Origin: Bolinopsis microptera
Lineage: Eukaryota; Ctenophora; Tentaculata; Lobata; Bolinopsidae
NCBI RefSeq assembly: GCF_026151205.1
Contig: NC_087074.1
Coordinates: forward strand, 20,738,765-20,802,764
Direction of reading: 5' to 3'
DNA length: 64,000 nucleotides
The notes under the pieces were generated by a model that saw only the letters and a program-made list of their open reading frames with translations, was not told the DNA's origin and did not search any database. Shown here one piece after another: positions 20,721 through 33,168 of this stretch (its first letter is position 1; each line of letters begins with the position of its first letter). Position numbers and translations under genes: made by a program.

Positions 20721-23329
20721 CGTGATGTTATTTATTTTTAAACTATATCGAACTGACTATAAATCGTGTTTTAGAGTTCATCACCATATTGCAGGCCATT
20801 AGTAGTTCTTCTTTTTTACACGAATTTGAGCCATATGGAAAACTGTATTAACTGCAAACATACAAGCTTCTTCATGTCTTCTCTTTCTTTCAATGTGTAT
20901 TATTAGGTAAAGAGTTATGTAATCGGCATGATAGCCATGTTTTCAGTGCTATGATTTACTTGAAAGTGATCACGAAGTATTTTGCAGCCTCCACCACCGT
21001 TTTATAGTTAGATTTATGTTGGCTTATTCTGAAGCATTGAATTGTCGTGGCCAAAGTATTGATATTTACAATTTTATGCAAGCATTTTATCAAGTAGATG
21101 CACTTTTCGTTTGACACATGATCAATTAAAGGTCAATGAGGGAAAGTAGGAGTTTGTAGTGCTATTAGGTGGTAGAAGTTGTCAAAGAAAGGCAGTTTAA
21201 GCAGTAACGCATGATTTTCTATCACATGTACTATGTTAAAGGGTTTCAAGAGATTCTGGTCATTTATACTCTGAATGATCATCAAAAGATTGTTCCGACA
21301 GTATGTTGTTTACTGTCTCGTTCTGCCTAAATTGAAATCAATCTTCCAATCATCTACAAAACAGTTGGCGGTGGTTACAAACCTACAATTGAATGTGGGG
21401 AGTTACTCAGTACATTGCCTCACGTTGTAGACCCACCGCGAACGGTGCCCTGTTTGTAGTTTAATTAACCTACACTTACCAGGACGCGCGCCGAGTTGGG
21501 ACTCGTCGACGGTTAATATATGGAACAGATATTTACGAGTATCACCCGTTAAGTGCCTGTCACGTGACCAACTACGGTTTTTTGCCCATAACTATCGGTC
21601 CAGGGAAAGCATTTTTACCCCACGTATGGAATCCTTTAGTCTTGGGGATTCGGAATTAGCGTCACGTCCAAACAATACAACGATTTAGATCAATTTCGTA
21701 CCCAAATCAAAGGCAAAGGGCCTTTTCACAGTCACAAGAATTTCTTAATAAAATTTTGGCGAGCGACTCTTGTTATTAGTAAATAATTACTATTACTGCT
21801 GAAACATTTTAATATTGTCGGAAGCTAGGATGTGGGCGCTGCGATGCACATTATTATGCTTATAATGCACATTATGCTACGAGATCGTAGCATGCAGAGC
21901 TACGAGCTGCAAATAGTTTGTTTACTTGTGGTTTATATCTTATCAGCAAAACAGGACGGCGCGCCGAGTTGGATCGTCGATGGAACAGATAATTTTACGA
22001 GTATCACCCGTGTTAAGGAAATGTTGGCATCGTACGCGTATTTCAATATAAATCCAATTAATATAGGCTATTCACTATCACTCAATCAGAATCACAGACA
22101 AATTGACAGTCGTACATTTTTCGGATTTGAAAATTGATTGTAAAACTTGCAACTTCATATTAAATAGGAATATACAAATAAATCTACAATTAATGTGCCT
22201 ACTTTAATTTTAAAGTTTATATGATAAGTACCTTACATGTAATTAGGTACATAGTATTAGACAAGCTTCAGACTGACCTCTCCACAAACCTCTTGACAAC
22301 ATGATAACGCCGGACCTTGTTTGGTTTATTACCCCCTTGATTTCCACCTTCAAACCAATAATAATGTTCATTTGGACCTCAAAACGTGGTCCAAAATTGA
22401 AAGTTGAATATTTTATTCCCTTCATAGACGGCGTTATAATGATTTAGAAGAGGTCGACTGTCATCGTGCTACACCTATACGCTTAGGTACCTTAACATAT
22501 TAAGTGCCATAAATTTTGGCAAAATACTCAGCGACCAAAAATCTGAGTTTTTGCACTACACACTCGATAGAACTTGTAGTTCATCAATGTAAGATATCTA
22601 TGTTCAAGTTCTTTTTCCTAGTGAAGATGTAAATAGAATTATCCTTTACAAATCTAAGCAAACTAACACACTTAATCATACACAAAATGCAATACATAAC
22701 ACGGAAAAAAACCACACTCATCAATAGACTCGGCCAATGGCATGACTGCATAAAATTTACCTGTTTAGATCTTACAGCACCTGCCCTGTTCTGCCTACCA
22801 GTTCATTCCAGTGTCAAATAATAAACATACTATTGGGTCACAAATACTTTATAAGGAACAACTTTATGAACAACTCCTCTACGAGGCAGTCAAATCCCAG
22901 CTAAGTCAAAATTAGTTTGAAATTGATAGTGAAAATGCTACAAATTGTTCGATGGTGCTCTCAGTGTCGATCGATTTTGTTCCGTAACATACAATAAATT
23001 ATCATTAAGGAGGACAGGAACTTTAAGGCATCTGAGGAAAATTAAAACGATGTTAACTGAAACTATCTACATAAAAAAAGCAAGTATTTTCGATATCATT
23101 CATCACTAATTTCAGAACAAATGCTGCACATCAAACAATGTCAATAGTTATCGCTTGCTAGCATCGTAATTTAGTTAATATTTCTACACCTAATGATCAA
23201 GCACATTAAGATGCAACATGAACAAACAAGCTGCATTCATTATTCATATACTTGGTCTATTCTAATTCGTTAAACTTGACTTTGTCACTTTGTCAGCATG
23301 AACATCGAACATTCCAATTCTACATTACA
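20721..23329. other. Repeat-bearing non-coding stretch
   Basis: Contains the second and third copies of the GGACGCGCGCCGAGTTGG motif (21482, 21957), the second copy of the CTGTCTCGTTCTGCC repeat (about 21305-21370) and a sequence related in inverse to 13495-13575 (GCCTGTCACGTGAC..TTTTTTGCCCATAACT, about 21553-21590). No gene recognised. Confidence 0.4.
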
Positions 23330-25242
23330 TTAATAAATCGATAGTGTCATGGTCAAATATTCCATTGTAAAAACTGGTTGTCGACTTCTGCAACTCTCCA
23401 AAAACTCGTTGAATTTAATTTCCCCGTCCTTGTTGATGTCCTGTGTCCACTAGGTTGTCCAGGTCATCAGGGGAGAGGGGATGAGCCGTAAGTTTGGCCA
23501 GGAGTTCCACACTGCTTCTTAACTCTTCACGTGATAACAGCCCTGAAATCATAAGGGGTTCCGTGAGAAACTTGAGATTATCTCACGAGTGCTCGCTCAG
23601 TTTGTATTAGTGAAGTTTATTAAGCCTGCGTTCGCGTTCTTAGTTTAGTTAGTACGCTTGTTAGTTAATGCTTCATTTAAAAAAGAAATATTGCATGTAG
23701 GTGAGTGGGCACAGTTAAAAATTCGCATAGAGATGAAAAAATGTATAGTCTCATTGCGCCAAGCTAGTAATCGGAAATTTTGTGGGAAACAAAAATGTTC
23801 ACTGCATCAATTTTATATCAATTTGTATTTCACGTTCAGACTTTATTAAATTCGCTCGATTGAACCTGAGTTGTCGGTATTCAGGAGCGCTGAATATTGT
23901 TTCCAGAATGTTTCTTTGTCGAAATATCGTTCAGTTATTGCTTATTAGCGATACTCCCCTCCAATCGTACCGTCCGTGACAACAGCTATTCGTATTTTAT
24001 CTTCCTGAAAAATTGACAAAAAATTTGCAATCAGGCCCACTTTAGGATGTTAGCAACATAATTGGTAACAACCGGAACAGTTTGAACAAAAACATGTTCT
24101 TGTAGTATCGAAACTAAAAAAACCAACAATTTTCACCCACCCTCATCATCCACTTCGACAAGTTTTGACGGAGAGTCCTCACGGTAGGTCGAGGTTTAGA
24201 ACACTACTCTTGACTCTTCCACTCCATCTTGTTATGAGACCTGGACAAAACTTGTTCAGTGAGATTTAATACGAGCATTTCTCGTAACCGGCCAATGTCA
24301 ACCAATCAAATAGCCCAGATTTCTGTCAGCGACGAATAATTCAACTCATACGACAATTACAAGCTAACTATAGGTTAATACAGCTTCTTATAAGCTGGGC
24401 TCGTGCCTACTGTTTTCTCCGTATCGTGACTTTCGAAAACTCGTCCTGTAGTCGCCTTTATCCCGAAAATATTTGAGTTCTCAGATCTCGCAAAGCAGAA
24501 CTCTCAACCATCCTCTTAACCCTGAAAAAATTGCATGGGTAAAAATCATTTCAGTCGGAAAACAGGGTGCTGATGATAAACACGATAAACATAAGACATG
24601 TTTTCGGATTGATTGAGGCGAAATATAGAGACATAAACAGTATATCATATTAGAATATTGTATAAAGGCAAAACCTTGATTATAGTGGCAACTGTTTGGT
24701 GTTTTCAGTAGCCGAAAATTGGATGAACTGAGGCTTGTGACTTTGGTTCCCAGTTTTATGTAGGCTCCCAAATTACTCCGGCTTCGTAGTAGTAATTACT
24801 TGCACTGATTATTGTCTACTACCTGTAGAGAAGATACGTTCACTAATCGAACATAGCTGTTTTTAATCGCTTAACATAACTTGCATGGTATTAAGTAATT
24901 AACACCAGTTAATGAAGAGCCTCGAATCCGGCATAATCTTGATTATCAATCTTCGATTTTTAGATGAAGATCAGTAGATTTTCGATTGATATTTCAATTA
25001 AAAATTAAGATTTAAACTCTCTTATTCCCACCAAATAAATTTCTACATAAAGACCGTCGTGGGTCGCGTCATAAACCATCAGGCTTACACTCGTGTGACC
25101 GAATCAGCAGTTTGAAGTTGTGTTTCATCCGAATGTCTTTTGAAAAATGTCCGGTCCGAAGTATGTGCCGCCTCCACGAAAGTGTTGGGTCAATCCAACT
25201 GCAGCTTTAGGGTCACTCCACAAAAGGTCTAACATCTGAGGC
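23330..25242 (-). pseudogene. PPEF: Serine/threonine phosphatase with EF-hands (PPEF/rdgC), C-terminal half, frameshifted
   Basis: Exon-like blocks, in minus-strand order, follow PPEF. About 25242-25110 has [26 protein letters not shown] and KLLIRSHECKPDG (the catalytic His of RSHE and the GG.Y/FGPD motif). About 24825-24697 has VVTIISASNYYYEAG and NLGAYIKL. About 24530-24400 has VKRMVESSALRDLRTQIF. About 24230-24141 has YREDSPSKLVEVDDEG. The last, 23542-23330, has GLLSREELRSSVELLAKL and the EF-hand loop DINKDGEIKFNE, then a stop. Introns have GT-AG edges. Role in the family: Ca2+-regulated phosphatase, in flies dephosphorylating rhodopsin. At least five single-base indels break the frame (for example GTAGTAGACAATAATC has an extra G, and GCCGGAGTAATTTGG lacks an A). 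The N-terminal half of the phosphatase domain was not found. It is either a decaying gene or an unpolished assembly of a real one. Confidence 0.8.
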
Positions 25243-25644
25243 AGAAGGAAATAAGTTGGGTATGGAATAAACGTATAGCATCAACCACGGCCATGGTTAC
25301 AGTTCAGATGGAGCAGCTACAATAGGATCGACCTCTTGTAAAGACTAGTTGACCTTCAAAAAGTAGTGTCGACGAACCAGTTTAACGGGTGACCTAAGTC
25401 TAAGGTTCTATCAAGTTGACATCTATACACTCTCGCTTCTGCCACCTGAGCTACATGGGGGGATTGGAACCACATGTATTTTCAATTATTCCGTAGTAAT
25501 AGCACGAACACAGAAAATGGTGATATGATTCTATCATTCAGATTTTCGGAAAATCGGTAACACATTCGACACGGAACAGATTGTTCGACAAGCACTCAGT
25601 TCGATAAACTCTAAATAGTCGGGATTCCCAACCGTTCTAAAAGT

Positions 25645-26930
25645 CTATCTCGTAGCTTTCGTGTTAAGCGATTCTAAACGGTTATCACCTCTCTAGATGA
25701 TTCTTAAAACATTTGGACTTCATTGCATTTTTGAAATAATGCAATGAGGGCGTTTTCGGCCCACCACCCTTTTTCAGGGTTTCGCGGTCACTCGAATTTT
25801 TGTATTTCAGCCAGGAAGTGTCTTTAAGACTATTCCCGTTCATACACCAAAATGTGGCCTAATAGCCACATTTATATACAACTTATTAAGCAACAATATG
25901 TTGCGTAATAAGTTGTAATAAATGTGGCTATTAGGCACATTTACCTTAAAATGACTTTCTATTTTCGGAAATATGGCCGAAAACGGTTTTTTTTTGGCTC
26001 GACACAGTTCCATCATTTCCGTGATTTTGGCATTTCCGCCTAGGAATGTCGTAGAGACTATTCTGATACACTCAAAGGTACATAATGGCCACACTTCTAT
26101 ACAATTATGGAAGCAACATATACCCTAAAAAGGCTTATTTTCGGAAATTGTGGTGAAAAACGGATTTTTTGCGGAGCGAACAATGACAATATTCACAAAG
26201 GACAATTCGGCTATTGGACTGTTAACCTAGAAAGGTCTCAAAGCTCCATGAAGCAGAACACAGCATTTGGTCACAAGATGTAAGATGACTCACTTTGTAT
26301 CAGGAAAAAAAAAACACTACAAAAATTGGAGAATGAGCTACTTTATTGGGGCATCTCTCTTAATGGGCCAGCCAGCAGCATATTGTGTCTTACGAAATGG
26401 CAATTTTTCAAAATTACGGTTTTCTTAGTAAAGTCAATGGGTCAGTTGCTAACAGCAAATTGTTTGCAATGCCGATCATGCACATTCATATACTCAAAAA
26501 CGCTCGCTTTAGGAGTTCATTAGTACATAAGTTTAACTATTACTGCTTAGGCGATTTGTGAAAAACTCCAACATTTTTCATTGGTACACCATTTAGCCAA
26601 ATGTAAGACCAAAATTCAACTTTTTATTTATTCATGCATGAAACCATGATATATCTGTCCCAAGAATTCCGGACCTAAAAATAAATCGGGCAAGGATCCG
26701 GGCAGATTGTTCGCTTGAACACTGACCGTACCACTTTATAATATATTGCTTCACTCTCTCGACCAATATTGGTCTGTAATCCTGGATTGAGGCTCTTGGA
26801 TGCAGTTTTTAACCGCCCTCATTGTATTTATTTCAAAATGCAATGAAAGTCCAAATGTTTTAAGAATCATATAGAGAGGTGATAACCGTTGAGAAATCGA
26901 TTTTAACACGAAAAGCTAACGAGATTCCGT
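25645..26930. mobile_element. TIR element with ~110-bp arms (about 1.28 kb)
   Basis: The left arm (25645-25754) and the reverse complement of the right arm (26815-26930) share CTCGT(T)AGCTTT(T)CGTGTTAA, CGGTTATCACCTCTCTA, ATGATTCTTAAAACATTTGG and AATGAGGGCG. The interior includes a 41-bp-arm hairpin (25851-25941) and a degenerate repeat of the hairpin flank around 26080-26140. No transposase ORF is seen. The exact ends and duplication are not resolved. Confidence 0.65.
25851..25941. repeat. Long hairpin, ~41-bp arms, 3-nt loop
   Basis: TGGCCTAATAGCCACATTTA..ACAACTTATTA.GCAACA, then ATA, then TGTTGCGTAATAAGTTGT..TAAATGTGGCTATTAGGC. Only a few mismatches are present. It lies inside the TIR element at 25645-26930. 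Confidence 0.85.
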
Positions 26931-29090
26931 TTGTCTCAGACTAAAGTTAGCCTCTGTCGAACTTTAGTTGTGCTATTGGACTGTAGTTCGGACCAGTCGA
27001 TTCGATGAGTTCGAAAGAGCGCTCAGAAATTGTTGTTGTAATACGCGGTAATTTAAAATCCGAGTTAGTGCATGTAAAAGATAGTGAAAGTCAGCCGAAA
27101 TCAAATTTAATCCTACAATGCGCGCAGCGTGTAGGTCGATCGTCTATAGTCTGTCACGTAATGTTTTAAAAAGTCATCGCATCAGCAGAATCTCGATGCG
27201 CGTCGCTACGTTTACTTTGACAAAATGTCAAAATGAGACAATGCCAGTATGATAATTCCGACGATCTGATGTGTATCATGAATTTCAGATTAAGATTACA
27301 TCTACAGGGGAATCTGGATGGAGCCCGGTCCTTTGCTTTATCATTACTGGTGCGGTAACTTTCTCTTTGTTGCTTACGAAAGCAGCCCATATTACATATC
27401 TACCTTCTGCCTTTCACCTTCGTCCTTTATTATTTGTGGGCTCAGGGCTGTTCTTTTAGGTCTTTGATTAAGATATACTACGTTACACCTTTCTGTGGGA
27501 CATTATTATGATGGGTGTGTGTGTGTGTGGGTGTGTGTGTGTGTGTGATTGAATCTGATAAATTAAAAACAAGCAGATACTTGCAACTCAATTTGAGGAA
27601 GGCCACACAGGTCCACATTGTATTAAGTTTATCTAACTTTACAAGCCATTTTCCGAAGCCACCATAATTATACATTATGTCTCATAATTAATGCTTTAAT
27701 GTATCATATATAATACATTATGTATCATAATTAATTCATTGTGTATCATAATTAATGAAAATCCTGTCTCATTCAATAAGATCGATCTCGTCTTCACTTC
27801 ATCATTAATTTTAGTTGGAGGACGTAAATTGAGGCATTACTGAAAAGGAGCAATAGTTACTTTCGACTTTATTACATTGCACAGAAATTAAATTTCATAG
27901 TTCATTATTTTCAGTGTTCCTCAGCATTTTGAGTTATTTAATTTGTTCCTTTGGCTTTATCTGACAATTGTCAGCGTTACTTAACATATTAAAAGTGTAT
28001 TTGATAATATTAGAAAATAAGAATTTGTCGAATGTTGCCACCAGTAACAAACCCTGACAGGGTCATAATATGGTGGGTGTCTATTAGGTTACTCTGAAAC
28101 TCAATCCTAGATTATTAAGGTGGTGAGTGTTCTATGTTAATTGTGAGGATGTAATTAAATGTTAAGATTAATAATATGGTAAGAATTCATGGTATGTGAT
28201 CTTGTTCTAAGGTGAAAGCAACGTCATTTTGCAATCAATTTAATAAGTGAATACTGAATAGATGATAAGTTATGTATATTAGAGCACCCCACTCAAACCA
28301 CTCCATATGGTCTTCGACTCTGTTTGAGATTTTATAGTCGATAATTGTAATTTGACTTATGATTAATAATTCTTGTATAACCTCCTCTATCTAGTAATCA
28401 GCTCTATCCACTACTTGAGACACTCAATTCCACAACCAAGCTGCACTTTTAAGTGATTCCAATGTTGTTTCACTTATTCTAGGTGTGGTTTCACCAACTT
28501 ATAAAATCGCAACTTTATAGTGGAAACACTATTGGCTTGAGCCAAGTGTCTCTTCAAGGTCACACACTCTAAGCTTGCTATGGAAACTGTTGGATTAAGA
28601 ATATGATAGAAGAATGAGATAATAAGCTAATAGTATGGTCAGTAAGCGCTTCATAAGCCAAATCATTTCAGGTGTCTCCCATTTAATGTCCTCCAAAGAT
28701 TCAATATTCTAATATTTCCATCGTGTACTGCTATAAGAGATATTGTTCATCGTTAAGATCATGGGAATAATGAGGAAAAGTTCCATTTTCACTAGATGCT
28801 ATGTAAAGTAATTGTAATGTTCCAGCTAGATTTAGTTTACATTCTTTACATATCATCGGGTGATTTTCCCACAATAATAAAGTGGACATCGCGAATTAGG
28901 AAGAAATTACTTAATTTTAAAGTTTTTCACACGGCCCGGATCATTTTACCTAGTTTTCCGGAGGTAATAGCCTTACTTCACTTGCGCAGGTAAAGTATAT
29001 ATTTTACAAAACCGATTCTCATGAAACTTCAAAACTTTGTCACTCCATGACTGACTTTAATCACACCCTCACCGACTCAGATTTTTATTA
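26931..29090. other. No gene seen; TG microsatellite
   Basis: Mostly unique A+T-rich sequence with a (TG)n run at about 27511-27547. A short stretch at about 26940-26990 (TCGAACTTTAG.., GGACTGTAGTTCGGACC) resembles 30038-30092. No supportable exon. Confidence 0.4.
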
Positions 29091-29094
29091 GTTA

Positions 29095-29240
29095 TATTAC
29101 TGACGTTATCATTCAACGTTATTCATTTTCAAGTTATCATTTCAACGATATCATTTCAACGTTATCATTTCACGTTATCCATTTCAAAGTTATCATTTCA
29201 AAGTTATCATTCAAAGTTATCATTTCAACGCTTTACTACA
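29095..29240. repeat. Tandem repeat (CGTTATCATTTCAA)n, imperfect
   Basis: About nine degenerate copies of a 14-15-bp unit (TTATCATTTCAA.G). Copies differ mainly by single-base insertions and deletions rather than substitutions. Confidence 0.8.
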
Positions 29241-29479
29241 GACGTAATAGCGTTTATACTGGCATTCTAGACTCCTGGCATTTCCTAGACTCCGACGCTC
29301 TACAAAGTATTCTCCATAGCTAAACATCTAGGTCACTGGTCAGGGCATAGGTTATAATAATATTAATATCTTATCCCGCTACAAATAATACAAGTTGAAA
29401 CAACAGTGCAATTTCTCTGTTTCGACGCCCACAAACCTACTTAACAGCGATGTACAGACAGTTTAGGATATGAGTATTA

Positions 29480-29815
29480 TTCACAAACAAATCAGGGTTA
29501 TATTTCGAAGTGTTGGATGTCAGCAATCAATCGGGTTATATTTCAGACATGGTCGGTATGTAAAACAAACATCTGGGTATATTTCCAGACATTGTTAGGT
29601 ATGTCAGCAAACAATCTGGGTTATATTTCAGGGACATGTTAGGTATGTAGCAAACCAATCTGCGGTTATATTTCCAGACATGTTAGGTTGCCAACACAAT
29701 CGGGTTATATTTTCAGGACATGTTAGGTATGTCAGCAAACAATCCGGGTTTTCATATTTCAGACATGGTAGGTATGTCAACAACAATGTCAACAATCTGG
29801 GATAAATTGACACGG
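29480..29815. repeat. ~42-bp tandem repeat, ~7 noisy copies
   Basis: The unit approximates GACATGTTAGGTATGTCAGC followed by AAACAATCTGGGTTATATTTCA. Copies again differ mostly by single-base indels, giving irregular spacing. Confidence 0.8.
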
Positions 29816-30576
29816 TAAAACGTCTGGTATTATTATTCTGTGGAATGACAACTTTCAGGCTGACAAAAAAAACCGTTAAAAACGGCTTGATCCGGGCTGT
29901 TATATAATCTTAAAAACTATACTGAAAGGTTCTGGAATTTCTAACCGTGGTTACTAGATTGTCAGAAAATAGTTGTATCTGCCATTGGACCCGTAAGCCT
30001 ATGATGAGGACCGGCAATAGCCGTTGGATCACAAGCAGAAAATTTGTCGAACTATAGCACGGCTACTTGGACTCTAGTTCGGACACGTACGAAGTTCGAC
30101 CAGGGGTGATATCTGGCGAACTTAAGTTGTCGACCTATAATGCTTGTCGAATAGAGTACGTGAAATTTGAGTACTAGAAGTACTAGTGCTTTACAAAAAT
30201 TGTCCTGTTTGCCACTCGGTTCTGATCTAGCTAACCGGAAATTAGATTGATATCCGGACTAGTTTCCGGTTTTGCTGCAAATTCTCTGATGGTACGCGGT
30301 TACTAGGGTCATTTGTGTAATAAAAGTGCGTAAGTGGATAGATACAGGTTGAGTGAAATAGATGCTTGTGGGAAAAGTAAATGCTCTATGTTTTTTTGAC
30401 AGATGAATGTCCACTTAATTTTTGATATTTAGGTAATGAAAATATTATACTTTTTAATAATAATACAATTAAAATACTTAACAATTAATAATTTGCTCAA
30501 CCCCATCGTCCTTTATAGCTAGGACATATGATAACGTGGGTAAGACAATTGTCTATTTAGCGACTTTGTATTCTAT

Positions 30577-31950
30577 TTTGAATATCTTGACCTCGTTTTT
30601 TGTGATTTTTTGAGGTCGTCGATTTTTCAAAATCGAATACAATTTTTAAAGGCCTATCTCAAAAATTTTGTCTGGCTCATCTCTTTTAAATGATTCCCTA
30701 GAAACATATCAAGTGGGCTGTGTGAGTGGGGGTTTCATGCTAAGGCATAGGGTATTTTAGACCTTCACACATGCCCCTAACTTTGTTTCTAAGGTAATTG
30801 GGTACAAAAAATACGATCCAATCATTTACAGGGCCGAAAATGTCTCAGAAAAAAATTTTGGGCGATTTGAGCAATCTTGTAGTACAAAAATAGAGGCTGA
30901 TCCTGGAAAGTTGTTTTTTTAGAGGTTTAATCAATTTAAAGCTCTTTTTATGAACTGTAACGAAGGACAGCTATCTTAGGAACTCAAATCTTTTTGATTA
31001 TGAAAATATTGATCAGACAAAAGTTGTGCCTATTTATATGGACCAAAAATTTCTGTCAACACCAAATTGTTCTGTATTTTCAAAAATTTCGTTTAAAATC
31101 CGATTTTTGGATTTTTATCAATTTTTTTTAACTTAATAATTGTGATATTTTGATTTTTCATCCATTATGTGCATCTGGTCTAGGGTGCAAAAAAATGCCA
31201 CAAACACTGGAGAATAACTAAAAATATGTCATTTAATAGCAAAATTTGAGCTCATAAATTATCTTAAAATGCAGAAATTTTTACCCAATTTTGAGTTCTT
31301 AATTTTGTTAAAACAGAGTTGCCCAAAACTGCCCACCGTGATTCTTATTGCATCTGATAGGGAATTGTCTAGTTTGATGATCCATGCATTTTACCGAAAC
31401 TATTGCAAACCAACATCGAATTATATTTGTCGTTAAATACCCCAAAAATTGCCTAAAATACACGCCATTAAAAAAGGCGCGGTCAAAAATCAGGTGAAAA
31501 TGTTAAAGTCCACACAGTTTTTTTTAGATGGCTGAGTATTCTTAAGTATAACTGTATTCAATTATTAACAAAACTGCCTTGATCAGCATTTTAGCCAAAA
31601 TAATAAATTATTAGGCAATTTTTGGCTAAAAAAGGCAAAAAATTTCTTGACAGTGAAAACTGCTTATTTTTTCACGCGACCGCTTTTGGCATCTTGCAAA
31701 GGTTTTTAATTACGGTTTTTTGCATGGAATCGGGCTAGCGTTTTACAATAAGGAAAAGCTTATTTTCAAAGAAATTTAATGAAAGTCGATTTTAGGGCCA
31801 TGTAGCATTGGTTAGCCCACTGTGCATTATCTGAAAAGTTCAGGGTGAATTTGCTTTTAAAAATGAGGAGATAATATAGATTTTAGACTCGTTTTCAGGG
31901 CACACGATTGAGAACCCATTAGGGACGAATTTAAGATTTTTGGAAAACTG
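30577..31950. repeat. Sequence related to the TTAA hairpin element (tentative)
   Basis: 30577-30715 resembles the spacer and inner arm of the element at 40894-41589 (TTTTTCAAAATCGAATA.., TATCTCAAAA, TTTAAATGATTCC.TAGAAA). 31835-31915 resembles its outer arm (GATTTTAGACTCGTTTTCAGGG). The interval between may belong to a longer relative of that family. No ORF of note. Confidence 0.4.
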
Positions 31951-32609
31951 CCAAAAAAATCAACCAAATTATGAGTTAGAATCAAATGAGAGGCAAGATG
32001 AAAATATGTAAAGTTTATGAACTGATAGCCAATGTCACTTTCAGATTTGCTCCTTCATAAAAAAAAATTATCGATTTTACTTTCCAACACTATTTTCAAT
32101 CACCCTGTATTAAAAATGGTACTCTACAATCTGATCTATAAAAACGGAGTACGGCGTTACCACGCGATCAGTCTTTTATCCCGCCCGCTAAATCTACAAT
32201 GTCTGCTAACTTACAATTGAGTATGAGGTAGTCAATTAATGGTCAAAAATATGGCTTATAAGATACATTCACACATAGTTGAAACAGCATGAGACAAGTG
32301 AAAAACACTACAGCTCGTGTCGAATAGAGTGCGGTTGAACTTGATGTTGCGTTACCGGCTCTGTCTAGCATTCCTTTTTGATTTTTTCCCACACATATTA
32401 TAGAAGGACCTAGTGTAATCGGCATTCGGCGGGATTCACTGCCGCAGTTAAAAAGGGTAGGAGCATTACCCGTTGTGTCAGAAACCCGCATTAGGTGAGC
32501 AATTCTATTCGAGAGCCCTCACGTTTCCAATGGTATCTTAAACAATAGTTAATAGTATTGAAAAACACTAATCATAGAAAATTAACTTAACACCACACCC
32601 GCCTATCAT

Positions 32610-32880
32610 ATTTGTGAACACGCCATTGCATGGTCGTATGAAAAGTATGAACTCTCTCTCTGCAGACCAAACAGTGGCCCCCGCCCCTATAAGATTTAGT
32701 ATAGACAGCGAATCTTACCCGGGTATATCAATTACATATAATTATGCAGCTACATATTTATATGCGAGCCCCGTATCTTACCGTTCTGCTCAAGCCATAT
32801 TATGTAACATTTGTGGTTACAAAGCATCAATTACCCAACCTACAACGACCGATTTATAAAACCTTTATCATTTAACTTCG
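32610..32880 (+). repeat. Dispersed repeat R4, copy 1
   Basis: Shares blocks in order with 46060-46350: TCGTATGAAA(A)GTATGAA, CTCTCT/CTTTCT..CCAAACAG, CCC..CCCCTA, ACAGTGAATCTTA-like, CTACATAT..ATGCG and ACCGACCGATTTA. Unknown class. Open frames inside are short and not shared. Confidence 0.6.
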
Positions 32881-33098
32881 TCAGAAGTTTTGTCGGCACT
32901 TACGAAAAATCAGTCCCGCAGAACTCTTTACCGTTTTCTTTGATTAAGCCGCTCGGAAAATTACAAACAGCCAGGACCGGACACACATTCGGGATTAGTA
33001 GTTAGTTTATATCTTATGTCAGCATGTGACCCGAAGTTCAGCGAAGTTGAACTTCTAGATTTTGTGTTGAATTCTAATTTAAAGCAAGTTTTATATTC

Positions 33099-33168
33099 GG
33101 TTCGGTGGTGTAGGGTTATCACGTCTGCTTTACACCGCAGAAGGTCCCGGGTTCAATCCGGTCGAACC
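33099..33168 (+). tRNA. tRNA-Val(UAC)-like gene or pseudogene
   Basis: The acceptor stem GGTTCGG pairs with TCGAACC (one G-U). The A-box-like TGGTGTAG-GGTTATCA, anticodon arm CTGCTTTACACCGCAG (anticodon UAC) and B-box GGTTCAATCC are all in place. Compared with canonical tRNA-Val it is about 2-3 nt short. It lacks a base in the D loop and bases in the T-arm 3' strand, and has an extra C in the anticodon arm. It could be a pseudogene or tRNA-derived SINE head. Alternatively it is a good gene blurred by sequencing indels. No clear T-run terminator follows directly beyond CTTTTAG. Confidence 0.6.

Noticed and set aside
25350-25450. Pol III A/B-box-like pair on the minus strand (TAGCTCAGGTGGCAGA ... 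GGTTCGTCGAC)
   Set aside because: Acceptor and anticodon stems do not form and no second copy was seen in the window, so a SINE or tRNA call is not supported.
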